Assembly (NCBI GenBank): GCA_030522415.1
Contig: CM060121.1
Coordinates: 5,608,476 to 5,672,475, forward strand
Direction of reading: 5' to 3'
DNA: 64,000 nucleotides
Origin: Channallabes apus
Taxonomy: Eukaryota; Chordata; Actinopteri; Siluriformes; Clariidae
Under the pieces are notes generated by a model, which made no database searches, was not told the origin of the DNA, and saw nothing but the letters and a program-made list of their open reading frames with translations. Made by a program: the position numbers and the translations under genes. Below are positions 52,243 to 62,544 of the stretch, piece after piece. Every line of letters begins with the position of its first letter. Within the stretch, counting starts at the first letter, position 1.

Positions 52243-52685
52243 CTTCACGAGCGCAGTAATACACAGCTGTGTCTTCAGTCTGTATGTTCTGTCCCCGTGA
52301 GGTCACACTGTTACTGGAAGTGTCTCGAGAGACAACAAACTTGTTTTTAAGTGAATCTTTCTTATTAATACCCCCATCATAATAAATAGTGTTGATCCAT
52401 TCTAAAGCTTTTCCTGCAGGTTGTCGAATCCAAGCTGTTCCATAGTGGCTGCTGCTATCAGTGATAGAAGCTCCAGACACTTTACAGGTGATGGTTAAAG
52501 TCTCTCCTGGCTTTATAACTACTGAGTCTGGCTGGATGAGCTCAGTAGCACAGAACACATCTGGGAAAGAAAAATAACATAGAAAATATTTATAAATTGA
52601 CAGGATCAGATGAAGTAATGAAGCTTAAACCCAAACACTTACAGGGGGCGAGAGCCAGCAGCAGCAGTGGAGCTGAAGCGAACAT
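52243..52685 (-). CDS. IGHV gene, group C, intact
   Basis: The leader exon is complement(52643..52685), MFASAPLLLLALAP, with a GTAAGT donor. The V exon is complement(52243..52560), 318 nt, the longest here. FR1 includes TELIQPDSVVIKPGETLTI, then CKVSGAS. CDR1 is long (ITDSSSHYGTA), FR2 WIRQPAGKALEWIN (Asn for Gly), CDR2 TIYYDGGI, and FR3 includes KKDSLKNKFVVSRDTSSN, ending [24 protein letters not shown] replaces the usual TLTGQNMQ. The frame is open, with octamer at 52760 and RSS present. Sole intact member of its group in the window. Confidence 0.92.
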
Positions 52686-52759
52686 GTTTGTGCTGAAGGA
52701 GGACTAGTGAGAACCGCTTCCTCTCTAGATATACACAGTGATAATATTAGGAAATTGAG

Positions 52760-52767
52760 ATTTGCAT
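52760..52767 (-). promoter_or_regulatory. Octamer of the 52.2 kb V gene
   Basis: ATGCAAAT on the minus strand, about 75 bp before the leader ATG. Confidence 0.83.
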
Positions 52768-53405
52768 AAATATTACAGAGAACTTTTTTTTTTTTTTTTT
52801 TACTTTTTTTGCATATTTGTCACACTTAAATGATTGGGATCATGAAACATTAATTATTATTATTATTATTATTATTGTTGTTATTATTGTTGTTATTATT
52901 ACACAAATATATTCTGAATAAATATAAATTGCAGATTTCACATGATGATTTAATTTTTTAAAACAGGGTTTTGGACAATGAAAGTCACAAACGTTTTATT
53001 TAATTTTATTTTATTAGATTTTATTTATTTATTTGTTTGTTTAATGAAATAATTATCTAGGTAGTCATGCTGAAACTGTCAGAGCTACAATTCACTCTCC
53101 ATGGTAAAGATATGGGAATTTTTACATTCAGGATGTTGTGTGCATCATTTATTATTTATAAATAATAATTGACTGATTAAATATGTATATGTTTAATATG
53201 TATAACTGTTTGTTAATTATTCTGGTAATATAAATAAATAAAAAAACAATCTTTAAAAATGCCATGATATTAAAAAACATTTTAGATAATTCTAAATGAA
53301 TTTCATTTCATGCTATTCATGCAAAAAGACACGAGCTGTTAAATATTGGGCTTTTCTGAAATGTTTATTACAGTATTTGCATAAGGAGGCTGTTCATTAC
53401 GTTTT
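52768..53405. other. Spacer with (ATT)n
   Basis: T-run and (ATT)n near 52853-52900; no gene. Confidence 0.5.
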
Positions 53406-53409
53406 ATAT

Positions 53410-53445
53410 AGTTTTTAGGGGAATCCACTGTTCTGTGTCACTGTG
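53410..53445 (-). promoter_or_regulatory. Damaged RSS of the 53.4 kb pseudogene
   Basis: The heptamer CACAGTG (53439-53445) is intact, but the nonamer end has lost about 3 bp (CTAAAAACT in place of TACAAAAACC), leaving wrong spacing. Confidence 0.8.
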
Positions 53446-53884
53446 TGTATCTTGCGCAGTAATACACAGCTGTGTCTTCAGTTTGCAGATTCTGTCCTTG
53501 AATTGTTATTGTGTTAGTAGAAGTGTCTCTGGAGATGCTGAACTTATTTTTCAGTTTGTCACTGTAATCTGTACCCCCACCACTACTGATGATTCCAATC
53601 CACTACAGAGTTTTTCCTGCAGGTTGTCGGATCCAACCTGTACTATAGCTCGTAACTGAATATGAAACCTTGCAGGGGATGGAGAGACTCTGGCCTGGCT
53701 GGACTGTAATGGCAGCAGGCTGAGTCAGTTCATAACAATGAACATCTGTGGATGAAAATATATGGTGATCTCTTGTGCAATATAAGGTGAGCTGCATTTA
53801 TTATTATTGTAGTAAATACATTAATTTGATAAAACACTCAAAGGAAGCAGCTGCCAGCAGGAGCAGTAGCGATGTAAAGAACGC
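53446..53884 (-). pseudogene. IGHV pseudogene, group B, four separate lesions
   Basis: A nearly full-length copy of the 22.8 kb gene. The V exon is complement(53446..53745) and the leader complement(53842..53884). Lesions: the Glu codon of LEWIG is TAG (53603-53605); the leader start ATG is changed to GCG (53882-53884); the leader splice donor GT is changed to TT (near 53840); the RSS nonamer has lost 3 bp. Cysteines, CDRs and FR3 ([11 protein letters not shown]) are otherwise well kept, and the octamer remains at 53984-53991. Good conservation with many disabling changes suggests recent death. It could still donate sequence in gene conversion, which is inference. Confidence 0.92.
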
Positions 53885-53983
53885 GATGTGTGCTGTTTGT
53901 ACTGCGGTCTCCACTGTTTTACAGGTCCAACAGAGACTATTGCATTGCATATACTGTATAGAGTAATATTACAGCATGCTTGT

Positions 53984-53991
53984 ATTTGCAT
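53984..53991 (-). promoter_or_regulatory. Octamer left upstream of the 53.4 kb pseudogene
   Basis: ATGCAAAT on the minus strand, still exact. Confidence 0.75.
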
Positions 53992-54544
53992 ATCTGGTGA
54001 TGGGAGGATTCACAAGCACAGTAAATCTTTAGGAATTTTAAACGAGACATATAATTTACTATGTAAAGTGTAGATAACACCCCCCCCCCTACACAGACAC
54101 ACACACACACACACATTTGGTGTAGTTGCATAAGCACTTCAATACCTGTCAGGTTTGACTCACAAAATCAGACATCAAAAGACTACAAAGGGTGATTCAG
54201 ACTACTGAAATGATTATCGGTATTCTCCTGCTCACCTTTCTAGAACTGTATCTATTCAGAGTGAAGAAAAGAGCTCGGAATATCACTTCTTTGGACCCCT
54301 CAGACCCAAGCCACCTTTACTTTGAACTTTAGTCGCCTGGTCTGCTTTACAGAGCAACGAACACCAGAACAGTCAGACACAAGGACAATATTTTCCACCA
54401 GGCAATTTCTCACTGTGCAATAAACATATGTGCAATATTGTGTACAATAAACATATATATATATATATATAACTGATTAAACATTTTTTCACTGTTTATA
54501 AATATTCTGTAAAATTACAAACTGCATAAAGTAGCTTAAAATAT
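53992..54544. other. Spacer without a recognised feature
   Basis: CA and poly-C runs near 54078-54115, and a TA run near 54451-54470. No gene. Confidence 0.45.
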
Positions 54545-54768
54545 TATTTAAACGTTCACGTATGAGAAGAACCATTGGCTCAGCTGTGATCACGTCAAAA
54601 CAAGAAGAACATACATGCTACAGTACATGATACTTGATGATGCTTGGTGCTCGTAAATTAAGACTCGCTAATTTTTCAAGTCAAAATTTATTTTAAAAAT
54701 GTTATCGTCTTGCTGGACACTTGCAAACCGGGTTACTAGCAATCAGCGATTACACTGTATTTATTTAT
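54545..54768 (+). mobile_element. Tc1/mariner-like short repeat, right part
   Basis: Shares tgatcacgtcaaaacaagaag and the terminal gattacactgta with the copies near 59100. Only the right part is present. Confidence 0.55.
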
Positions 54769-54792
54769 ATTGTACAGTGTAACCTTGGGGGG

Positions 54793-57700
54793 GGGGGCGC
54801 AATCCAGTGTCTTCTTGTGCCAATCCCAAGTCTGGATAAATGCAGAGGGTTGTGTCAGGAAGGGCATCCGATGTAAAACATTTGCCAAATCAATGATGCG
54901 AATCAGAAATATCATTTCCATACCGTATCAGTCGTGGCCCGGGTTAACAACGACCGCCACTGGTGCTGTTGACCTACAGGACCTACAGAGAGAAGAGGAA
55001 AGGCAAGAGTTTAGGAGTGAAAGTAGGGACCTTGATTGTTGGGACCATGACAGGGAAGGGAAGAGAGTTGGTTGATATGATGCAGAGGAGGAAGGTAGAT
55101 ATACTGTGTGTCCAGGAAACCAGGTGGAAAGGTAGCAAAGCTAGAAGCTTAGGATCAGGGTTCAAATTGTTTTACCATGGTGCGGATAGGAAAAGAAATG
55201 GAGTAGGAGTTATCCTGAAAGAGGAGTTTGTTAGGAATGTTCTAAAGGTGAAGAGGGTATCAGATAGGGTGATGAGTCTGAAGCTGGAAATTGATGGTGT
55301 GATGTTCAACGTTGTTAGTGGCTATGCTCCACAGGATGTGTGTTAGAAGAGAAGGAGAAATTCTGGAGTGAGTTAGATGAATTGATGCAGAGCATCCCCA
55401 GAGGTGAGAGAGTGGTGATTGGTGCAGATTTCAATGAATATGTTGGGGAAGGGAACAGAGGGGATGACAATGTGATGGGCAGGTTTGGTCTTCAGGACAG
55501 GAATGTAGAAGGACAGATGGTGGTGGACTTTGCAAAGAGGATGGAAATGGCAGTAGTAAATACTTTCTTCCAGAAGAGGCAGGAACATAGGGTGACATAT
55601 AAGAGAGGAGGCAGAAGCACTCAGGTGGACTACATCTTGTGTCGACGTTGTAATCTGAAAGAGATCAGTGACTGAGAGTGTAGCCAGACAACACAGAATG
55701 GTGGTGTGTAAAATAACCCTGGTGGTGAGGAAGGTGAAGAGGACAAAGGCAGAGCAGAGCACAAAGTGGTGGAAGCTGAGAAAGGAAGAATGCTGTGTAG
55801 TCTTTAGGGAGGAGCTGAGACAAGCTATGGGTGGTCAGGAGGTGCTTTCAGTTGACTGGACAACTACAGCCAATGTGATCAGGGAGACAGGTAAGAGGGT
55901 ACTTGGTGTATCATCAGGTAAGGGAAAAGGGGACAAGGAGACTTGGTGGTGGAATAAGGAAGTCCAGGAGTGTATACAGGGAAAGAGGCTGGCTAAGAAG
56001 AAGTGGGACTCTGAGAGGACTGAAGAGAGTAGACAGGAGTACAGGGAGATGCACCGTAAGGTGAAGGTAGAAGTGGCAAAGGCCAAACAAAGAGCATATG
56101 AGGACTTGTATGCTAGGCTGGACAGTAAGGAGGTTGAGGTGGATCTGTACAGGTTGGCGAGGCAAAGAGATAGAGATGGGAAGGATGTGCAGCAGGTTAG
56201 AGTGATTAAAGATAGAGATGGAAATGTACTGACAGATGCCAGGAGGGTGATGGGAAGATGGAAGGAGTACTTTGAGGAGTTGATGAATGAGGAAAACGAA
56301 AGAGAACAAAGAGTAGAAGAGGTGACTGTTGTGGAGAAGGAAGTACTGTAGCAAATATTAGTAAAAGTGAGGTGAGAAGGGCGTTAAAGAGGATGAAGAG
56401 TGGAAAGGCTGTTGGTCCTGACGACATACCTGTGGAGGTATGGAAGTGCTTAGGAGAGGTGGCAGTAGAGTTTCTGACTAGTTTGTTTAACGAGATCTTG
56501 GAGAGTGAGAGGATTCCAGAGGAATGGAGGAGAAGTGTATTGGTGCCGATTTTTAAGAACAAGGGAGATGTGCAGAGCTGTGGCAATTACAGAAGTATAA
56601 AGCTAATGAGCCATACAATGAAGCTGTGGGAAAGAGTAGTGGAAGCTAGGTTAAGGGCAGAGATGAGAATTTGTGAGCAGCAATATGGTTTTATGCCTAG
56701 AAAGAGTACATCAGATGCGGTATTTGGTTTGAGGATGCTGGTGGAGAAGTACAGAGAAGGTAAAAAAGAGTTGCATTGTGTCTTTGTAGATTTAGAGAAA
56801 ACGTACGACAGGGTGCCGAGAGAGGAGCTGTGGTGTTGTATGAGGAAGTCTGGAGTGGCAGAGAAGTATGTTAGAGTGGTGCAGGACATGTATGAGAGCT
56901 ATAAGACAGTGGTAAGATGTGCTGTAGGTGTGACAGAAGAGTTGTGGGTCTGCATCAAGGATCGGCTCTAAGCCCCTTTTTGTTTGCTCTAGTGATGGAC
57001 AGGATGACAGATGAAGTTAGACAGGAGTCTCCATGGACTATGATGTTTGCAGATGACATTGTGCTTTGTAGCGAGAGCAGGGAACAGGTGGAGTAAAATT
57101 TGGAGAGGTGGAGGTACGCTCTGGAAAGCAGAGGAATGAAGGTTAGCCGCAGCAAGACGGAATACATGTGTGTGAGTGAGAGGGACCCAAGAGGAACAGT
57201 GAGGCTACAGGGAGCAGAGGTAAAGAAGGTGCAGGATTTTAAGTACTTAGGGTCAACGGTCGAGAGCAACGGAGAGTGTTCAAAGGAGGTGAAGAGACGA
57301 GTACAGGCAGATTGGAATGGGTGGAGAAAATTGTCAGGTGTGTTGTGCGATAAAAGAGTATCAGCGAGAATGAAAGGAAAGGTGTACAGGACAGTGGTGA
57401 GACCAGCAATGCTCTACGGCTTAGAGACAGTGGTACTGAAGAAAAGACAGGAGGTAGAGCTAGAGGTAGCAGAGCTGAAGATGCTGAGGTTCTCTTTGGG
57501 AGTGACAAGGATGGATAGGATCAAGAATGAGTTCATCAGGGGGACAACCCATGTTAGATGTTTTGGAGATAAAGTCAGAGAGGCCAGATTGAGGTGGTTT
57601 GGACATGTTCAGAGGAGAGAGTGTGAATATATCGGTAGAAGGATGCTGAGGTTGGAACTGCCAGGCAGGAGGTCTAGAGGAAGACCAAAGCGGAGATTTC

Positions 57701-57830
57701 TGGATGCAGTGAGAGAGGACATGAAGTTAGTTGGTGTGAGAGAAGAGGATGCAGAGGATAGGGTTAGATGGAGGCAGATGATTCGCTGTGGCGACCCCTG
57801 AAAGGGAACAGCCGAAAGAAGAAGAAGAGA
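54793..57830 (+). mobile_element. RTE-clade LINE, near full length, decayed
   Basis: The order is a 5' region (gagggttgtgtcaggaaggg), then an AP-endonuclease domain, then RT, then a C-terminal domain, then a short 3' end (cgacccctgaaaggg) with (GAA)n-like tail. It lies about 20 bp inside another copy of the CAGTGGAACC repeat (cagtgtaacctt at 54775), whose interior resumes at about 57835. A different RTE lineage from the 32.9 kb element. Confidence 0.82.
54963..57801 (+). pseudogene. LINE ORF (endonuclease-RT) with several frame breaks
   Basis: Segments in changing frames: 54963-55346 and 55340-55675 (endonuclease: DILCVQETRWKG, GADFNEYVG, TQVDYIL), 55668-56351 and 56372-56971 (RT start: [24 protein letters not shown]), a gap with the FADD box in another frame near 57050, then 57100-57801 (C-terminal region: SRGRPKRRFLDAV, VRWRQMIRCGDP). 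At least four stops or frameshifts are visible. One Ala to Thr type change (EKAYD to EKTYD) also touches the RT box. Not functional. Confidence 0.88.
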
Positions 57831-57834
57831 AAGT

Positions 57835-59111
57835 AAAAAAAAAACAAATTAACCTGCTCTTTACCTTTCAAAAAAGTAAAAAATTAATCCCGACAGATAA
57901 GATTGCGTGTGTGTGTGTGTGTGAGGCTAGAGTAAGTGGAGACTCTTGCTTTCAGCCTCTCCTGTCTCCCCCCTTCTCATCTTACACAGTAAAACTGTCT
58001 CCTCTCATCTGAAAACACACACACATATTAACAGAAAGACTGTTGATCTTCCCTAAATTATCCTTTATTTTAATGTTGCTCATGACAGCGTAACAGCCCG
58101 TTAATTCATGCTCGTGTAATGATGAGATGGACAAACTGCTTGATGCCCGTTCTTTTATTTGCTACATTGTCAGGTTATAGTACAAACTTTCGGGTGGATC
58201 CTGCTCTAAAATTCAACTAAAACTACTGAAGAACAAAACTCCGGCTCTATATCCAGCTTACATCTCATTCGCATTCAAACACACCGGACTGCAATACCCA
58301 CAATGCATCTACCCACAATGCATCTCCCGCACTGGACTACACTTCCGTAAACAGCGGTCATAAATCAACGTCTCTCTCTCTACACTATTTAATCTGAAAA
58401 ATAGCAATAAACATCGCTAATGACACTCGTGTGAGCGCAAACTAACAATCACTGCTGTAAAGTAAAACAAACAAATGAACCGCACCGCACCTCTGTGTGT
58501 GTCAGAGCAGCGTGTTTGTCTCTTGCATTAATGTCTGTGTGTGCGTGCGCGCCCGTGAGCGTGGTTTGACACTGCAGGCTATGCGTGTGTGTGAGTGAAA
58601 CAAACACACACGCGCGCGTGGCCGGCACGGTGTCGGGCTGTGCTTGCACACACACACACGGAGCGATGAGCTGAGAAATTTTTTTTTAACCTCTGTATTG
58701 AGAATTTCTTTTGCTTTACTCGCGCGACCACATGTGTGTTATGAGAAACGGTACACGCACTGTACACACGCGCTTCCGAACACAAAATAAAATATTTTTA
58801 CACACACACGGGGTCACAGTGTTAAAGTAAACAGTGCACGAATGTTGATTATACCAGTAAGAGACGTGCACTAAGACCCAGCAGGGGAGACGATTACCCA
58901 CAATTTGCAGCGCAAGAGAGAGAAAAACCGTTGGCTCTGTTGTGATGACGTGACACTCGGCATCAAAACATGAAGCGCATGCGTGATACATGATACTCGG
59001 TGCTCGTGAACCAAGCCAACACTCGTTTTCCAAATCAAAATTTATTAAAAATCTTTGCTCGTCTTGTGGAACACTTGTAAACCGCGTTACTCGTAATCCA
59101 AGGTTTCATTG
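57835..59111 (+). mobile_element. Tc1/mariner-like repeat, interior and right end
   Basis: Continues the copy interrupted by the LINE: GT-rich runs, then the cgattacccacaatttgc block and the terminus ccaaggtttcattgta. No transposase. Confidence 0.55.
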
Positions 59112-59218
59112 TACTGGAAACTCAAATTATTCGTTCTACAGCCCAAAAAAATAAATACACCTTTTTATACTTTTTTTAAGAAGTATAAATAAATCCCGAC
59201 GGATAAGTGTTTTCCATT

Positions 59219-59249
<31 letters not shown>

Positions 59250-59910
59250 GAGGCTAGTGTACTGTAACAGGAGACTCTTGATTTCAGCCCCTCCTGTCTC
59301 CCCCTTCTTATCTTACACAGTAAACCTTTCTCCTCTCCTTTGAATTTCACACAAACACACATACACATTAATGGAAATAATTAGCAACGGAATAATTAGC
59401 AAGGAACATCGCTAATGACACTCGTGTGAGCGCATACTAACGGAATTATTGCTGTAAAGTACTGTAAAACAAACAAACAAATGAACTTTCTGATGTAAAG
59501 CAGAGTGTGTGTGTGTGTGTTTGTGTGTGAGAAGCAGAGAGCAGAGATGGGGTGCTTCCCGCACAGAGAGAGAAAGAGAGAGGGACTGTGAACCGGCACA
59601 GTGTCAAATTACGCGTGCGCACACATATAACGACAGGCTGAATCAAAGAGGGAGAACATGGATTTTGAACCTCTAATGAGACTTTCTTTTGCTTTATGCA
59701 CGCACACACGTGTGTTATAAGAAACAGTACACGCGCGCTGTACACATGCGCTTTCAAACACAAAATAAAATATGTGCACTAAGATCCAGCAGGGGAGACG
59801 TTTACCCACAATTCCATAGCGCAAGAGAGAGAAAAAACGTTGGCTCAGTTGTGATCACGTGATACTCGGCGTCAAAACAAGAAGCGCATGCGTGATACAT
59901 GATACTCGGT
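59112..59910 (+). mobile_element. Tc1/mariner-like repeat, adjoining partial copy
   Basis: Same interior order again (ataagtgttttccatttgtg, acgtttacccacaattcc), starting near the TA at the end of the previous copy. A tandem arrangement of partial copies. Confidence 0.5.
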
Positions 59911-59949
59911 AATATAAATGATAAAAATGATATGTGATACAACACATAC

Positions 59950-60564
59950 AATCTGCTGTTTCTGCTGCCATCTAGTGTCTAGAAATTCTGTCCAGGCTGA
60001 TAAAAGACCATCACACAGAGTAGGAGCACTGCTGATATATAAATCTCTACTGGGGCACAGGCCCATCCATTATTTACATTTTTTTATTATTTAGTAAATG
60101 AATGTTGTACATACGAAATGTTTAAATATGGTCTAAGACTTTCTTTGCTTAGCCCACTATTACTGCAGTAAGCCATGCTGTGTCATGGTTTTATTCTTGT
60201 TTTGTCAGGACTTGGGCACATTTTAGTTACATTACAGTAATTTCTGTGTCTTCCTCATAATCAGTGTATACAAAGTAAACATTGAAATGCTCTGTTGAGT
60301 GATGTGTAAAGCCTATGAGTACCTCAAGTAAAAAATACTATATTTATTCGGAAAACTGCTAGATACTTGAGTTCATTTATGGTGCAGGTGTAACTTCAGG
60401 CAAATACTGAAGATACTAAGTTTTATTAAATTCTGTCCATCCAGTTTTGCGCGATTATGTGACAAAATCTGGACAGACATACAAACATGCAGACAGATTT
60501 TTTGTTAGATTGATTTCGTCTCTTCCAATGTCTGAAACATAAGAATATCATTGAATCTCTGCCC
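59950..60564. repeat. Duplicated spacer of the group A unit
   Basis: Matches 37889-38290 and partly 27960-28250 (aaatctctactggggcacagg). No gene. Confidence 0.75.
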
Positions 60565-60680
60565 CTGCTGTAGTTTTCATAATACACGGTACTGACAAGT
60601 TCACTCTGGTACTCTGAAGTAATACACAGTTCAGTCTTCAGGCTGACAATCTATCCTGTCAAATGCATTTAATCATTTCA
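60565..60680 (-). pseudogene. IGHV relic of a group A unit, short version
   Basis: Same deletion form as 35163-35310 and 47690-47815. Confidence 0.7.
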
Positions 60681-61286
60681 CATTCTTAATCACAGTATTT
60701 ACATTAGTGATACAGTACAGTATGCTGTTATTAATAGGTTATGATCACTGATGTCTAAATAAAACAATAAATGATTTTTGGTTGCCAGTTATTTAATATT
60801 GTTGATGCAAAAGTATACAGCAGTTAGATATTTTTTCCTGCCCATTAACATACTGTAGGTGGTCCATGGGTGACTCTGTAAGAGTGATGGTAAACCAGGT
60901 TAAACTGCATTCATATAAAGCAAACACTTTGCAACTATACAGAAGGAAACTGTTTAAACAATCATTCTGATAAATGGTGACCATCATGGTCTAAACTGAG
61001 TATAATTTATATTTTGTTTTATATTACTGTACATATACACTATAATAGGCTATAGCCTTGAGTTGAATTGAATGCTTTAGTAGCTGTGATTATTTCTTCA
61101 TTCAAAATAGCTAAGGAAAAGGTTAGATTTACCAAATAAAGTAAAAACAACAATTATCACTGTGTTGTTCCAGTAGGATTATTTGTTTAAAATCTACACT
61201 ACAAAACACTAATGAGTTGAAGCTCTTATTTTTTCTCTTGGATTTGGACAAGCAAGTGATGTCTTTTGTATGTACACTGTATGAGG
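60681..61286. repeat. Duplicated 3' flank of a group A V gene
   Basis: Close to 47816-48482. No gene. Confidence 0.8.
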
Positions 61287-61325
61287 TGTTTTTGTACAGG
61301 GATGTTGTTGATCTGTCTCACTGTG
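61287..61325 (-). promoter_or_regulatory. 23-RSS of the 61.3 kb V gene
   Basis: CACAGTG (61319-61325), 23-bp spacer, ACAAAAACA (61287-61295). Confidence 0.92.
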
Positions 61326-61767
61326 AGGCTCCCGAGCGCAGTAATACACAGCTGTGTCTTCAGTCTGCATGTTCTGTCCTGTTAATGTTACTGTGCTGCT
61401 GGACGTGTCTCTAGAAATCTGAAACCTGCTTTTTAGTTTCTCACTGTAGTAAGTGCTACCATCACCACCATATATCTCTCCGATCCACTCTAGAGCTTTT
61501 CCTGCAGGTTGTCGTATCCAGTGTGTCCAGTAGCTGCTAAATGAATATCCAGACACTTTACAGGTCAGAGTCAGTGACTGACCAGGGGTTACTATAGTGG
61601 ATCCAGGCTGGGTCAGCTCAACACAGTCAACACCTGTTAAACAAAAATAATTTTAATGTTGGAAATGTAAAAAGCTATAAGTAATCAAACCTGTATGTAT
61701 ATGTTAAATGGAAACACTTACAGTGTACGGCTGCGAGCAGCAGCAGCGAAAAGGATACAGAGATCAT
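61326..61767 (-). CDS. IGHV gene, group A, intact
   Basis: The leader exon is complement(61722..61767), MISVSFSLLLLAAVH. The V exon is complement(61326..61633). FR1 is VELTQPGSTIVTPGQSLTL, CDR1 FSSYWTH, FR2 WIRQPAGKALEWIG, CDR2 EIYGGDGSTYY, and FR3 SEKLKSRFQISRDTSSS ending [14 protein letters not shown]. Its CDR1 (YWTH) equals that of the 4.4 kb gene. Splice sites, octamer and RSS are present. Probably functional. Confidence 0.92.
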
Positions 61768-61835
61768 GGCGTGTGTTAAGCAAAATAAGTAAAAGCTTTT
61801 GGTCTTCATTCCTTAAATATATAAAAGGGAAGGAT

Positions 61836-61843
61836 ATTTGCAT
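61836..61843 (-). promoter_or_regulatory. Octamer of the 61.3 kb V gene
   Basis: ATGCAAAT on the minus strand, about 69 bp before the leader ATG. Confidence 0.83.
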
Positions 61844-62148
61844 AGAGACACCCCTTATCTGAGGTCCAATTTCCCCTTTATTCCATAAGAGAGAAGCTCC
61901 TAATGTATTTTAAAGGATTTAATTTTGTTTAAAAATAAGAACTTGGTCTTGTTTTCAGTTGGTTTAATAGTCAGAAAATACATAAAAATATAAGTATTTT
62001 GTCAGAGTAAAAAGTCCATAACAAACATAACATAAGTTACACAAGCAGAATAACCATCATAAGTAACAACAATAGTATTTAAATCTACAGTAAGTGATAT
62101 ATAAATATAGATTAGACTGAAACAAACATTTAACAATTGAAACACATT
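61844..62148. repeat. Duplicated 5' flank of a group A V gene
   Basis: Nearly identical to 36529-36840. No gene. Confidence 0.85.
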
Positions 62149-62159
62149 ATAATACAGGA

Positions 62160-62295
62160 TGCCCTGCGATGGATTGGCACCCTGTCCAGGGTGTACCCCG
62201 CCTAGTGCCCGAAGTCTCCTGGGATAGGCTCCAGGTCCCCCGTGACCCTGAACACAGGATTAAGCGGTTTAGAAGATGAATGAATGAATGAATGA
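62160..62295 (+). mobile_element. 5'-truncated SINE-like copy
   Basis: Only the 3' third (from tgccctgcgatggattggca) with the (GAAT)n tail, flanked by ATAATACAGGA on both sides (62149-62159 and 62296-62306). 5' truncation plus a long duplication is typical of target-primed reverse transcription. Confidence 0.88.
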
Positions 62296-62373
62296 ATAAT
62301 ACAGGAGAGATTTTTAAGCTCCCACAATATGTTTTTTATTTATTTAATATATATATTTTTTCAATTTCATAGT

Positions 62374-62542
62374 GGCGGCACGGTGGTGTAGTGGTTAGCA
62401 CTGTCGCCTTGCACCTCCAGGGTCTGGGTTCGATTCCCCGGCCAGGCTCGATTCCCGTCTCTGTGTGCATGGCGTTTGCATGTTCTCCCCGTGCTTGGTG
62501 GGTTTCCTCCGGGTACTCCGATTTCCTCCCACAGTCCAAAGA
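62374..62542 (+). mobile_element. SINE-like copy interrupted by Tc1
   Basis: Starts GGCGGCACGGTGGTGTAGTG, keeps A- and B-boxes, and stops inside the body at gata, where the Tc1 copy begins. Confidence 0.85.
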
Positions 62543-62544
62543 TA

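Noticed and set aside
4337..61414. Plus-strand open frames of about 65-109 codons over each V exon with a conserved LCLQSACSVLLMLLCCWTC stretch
   Set aside because: They are antisense shadows: the conservation follows from the V exon on the other strand, and the frames have no common start context or ends.
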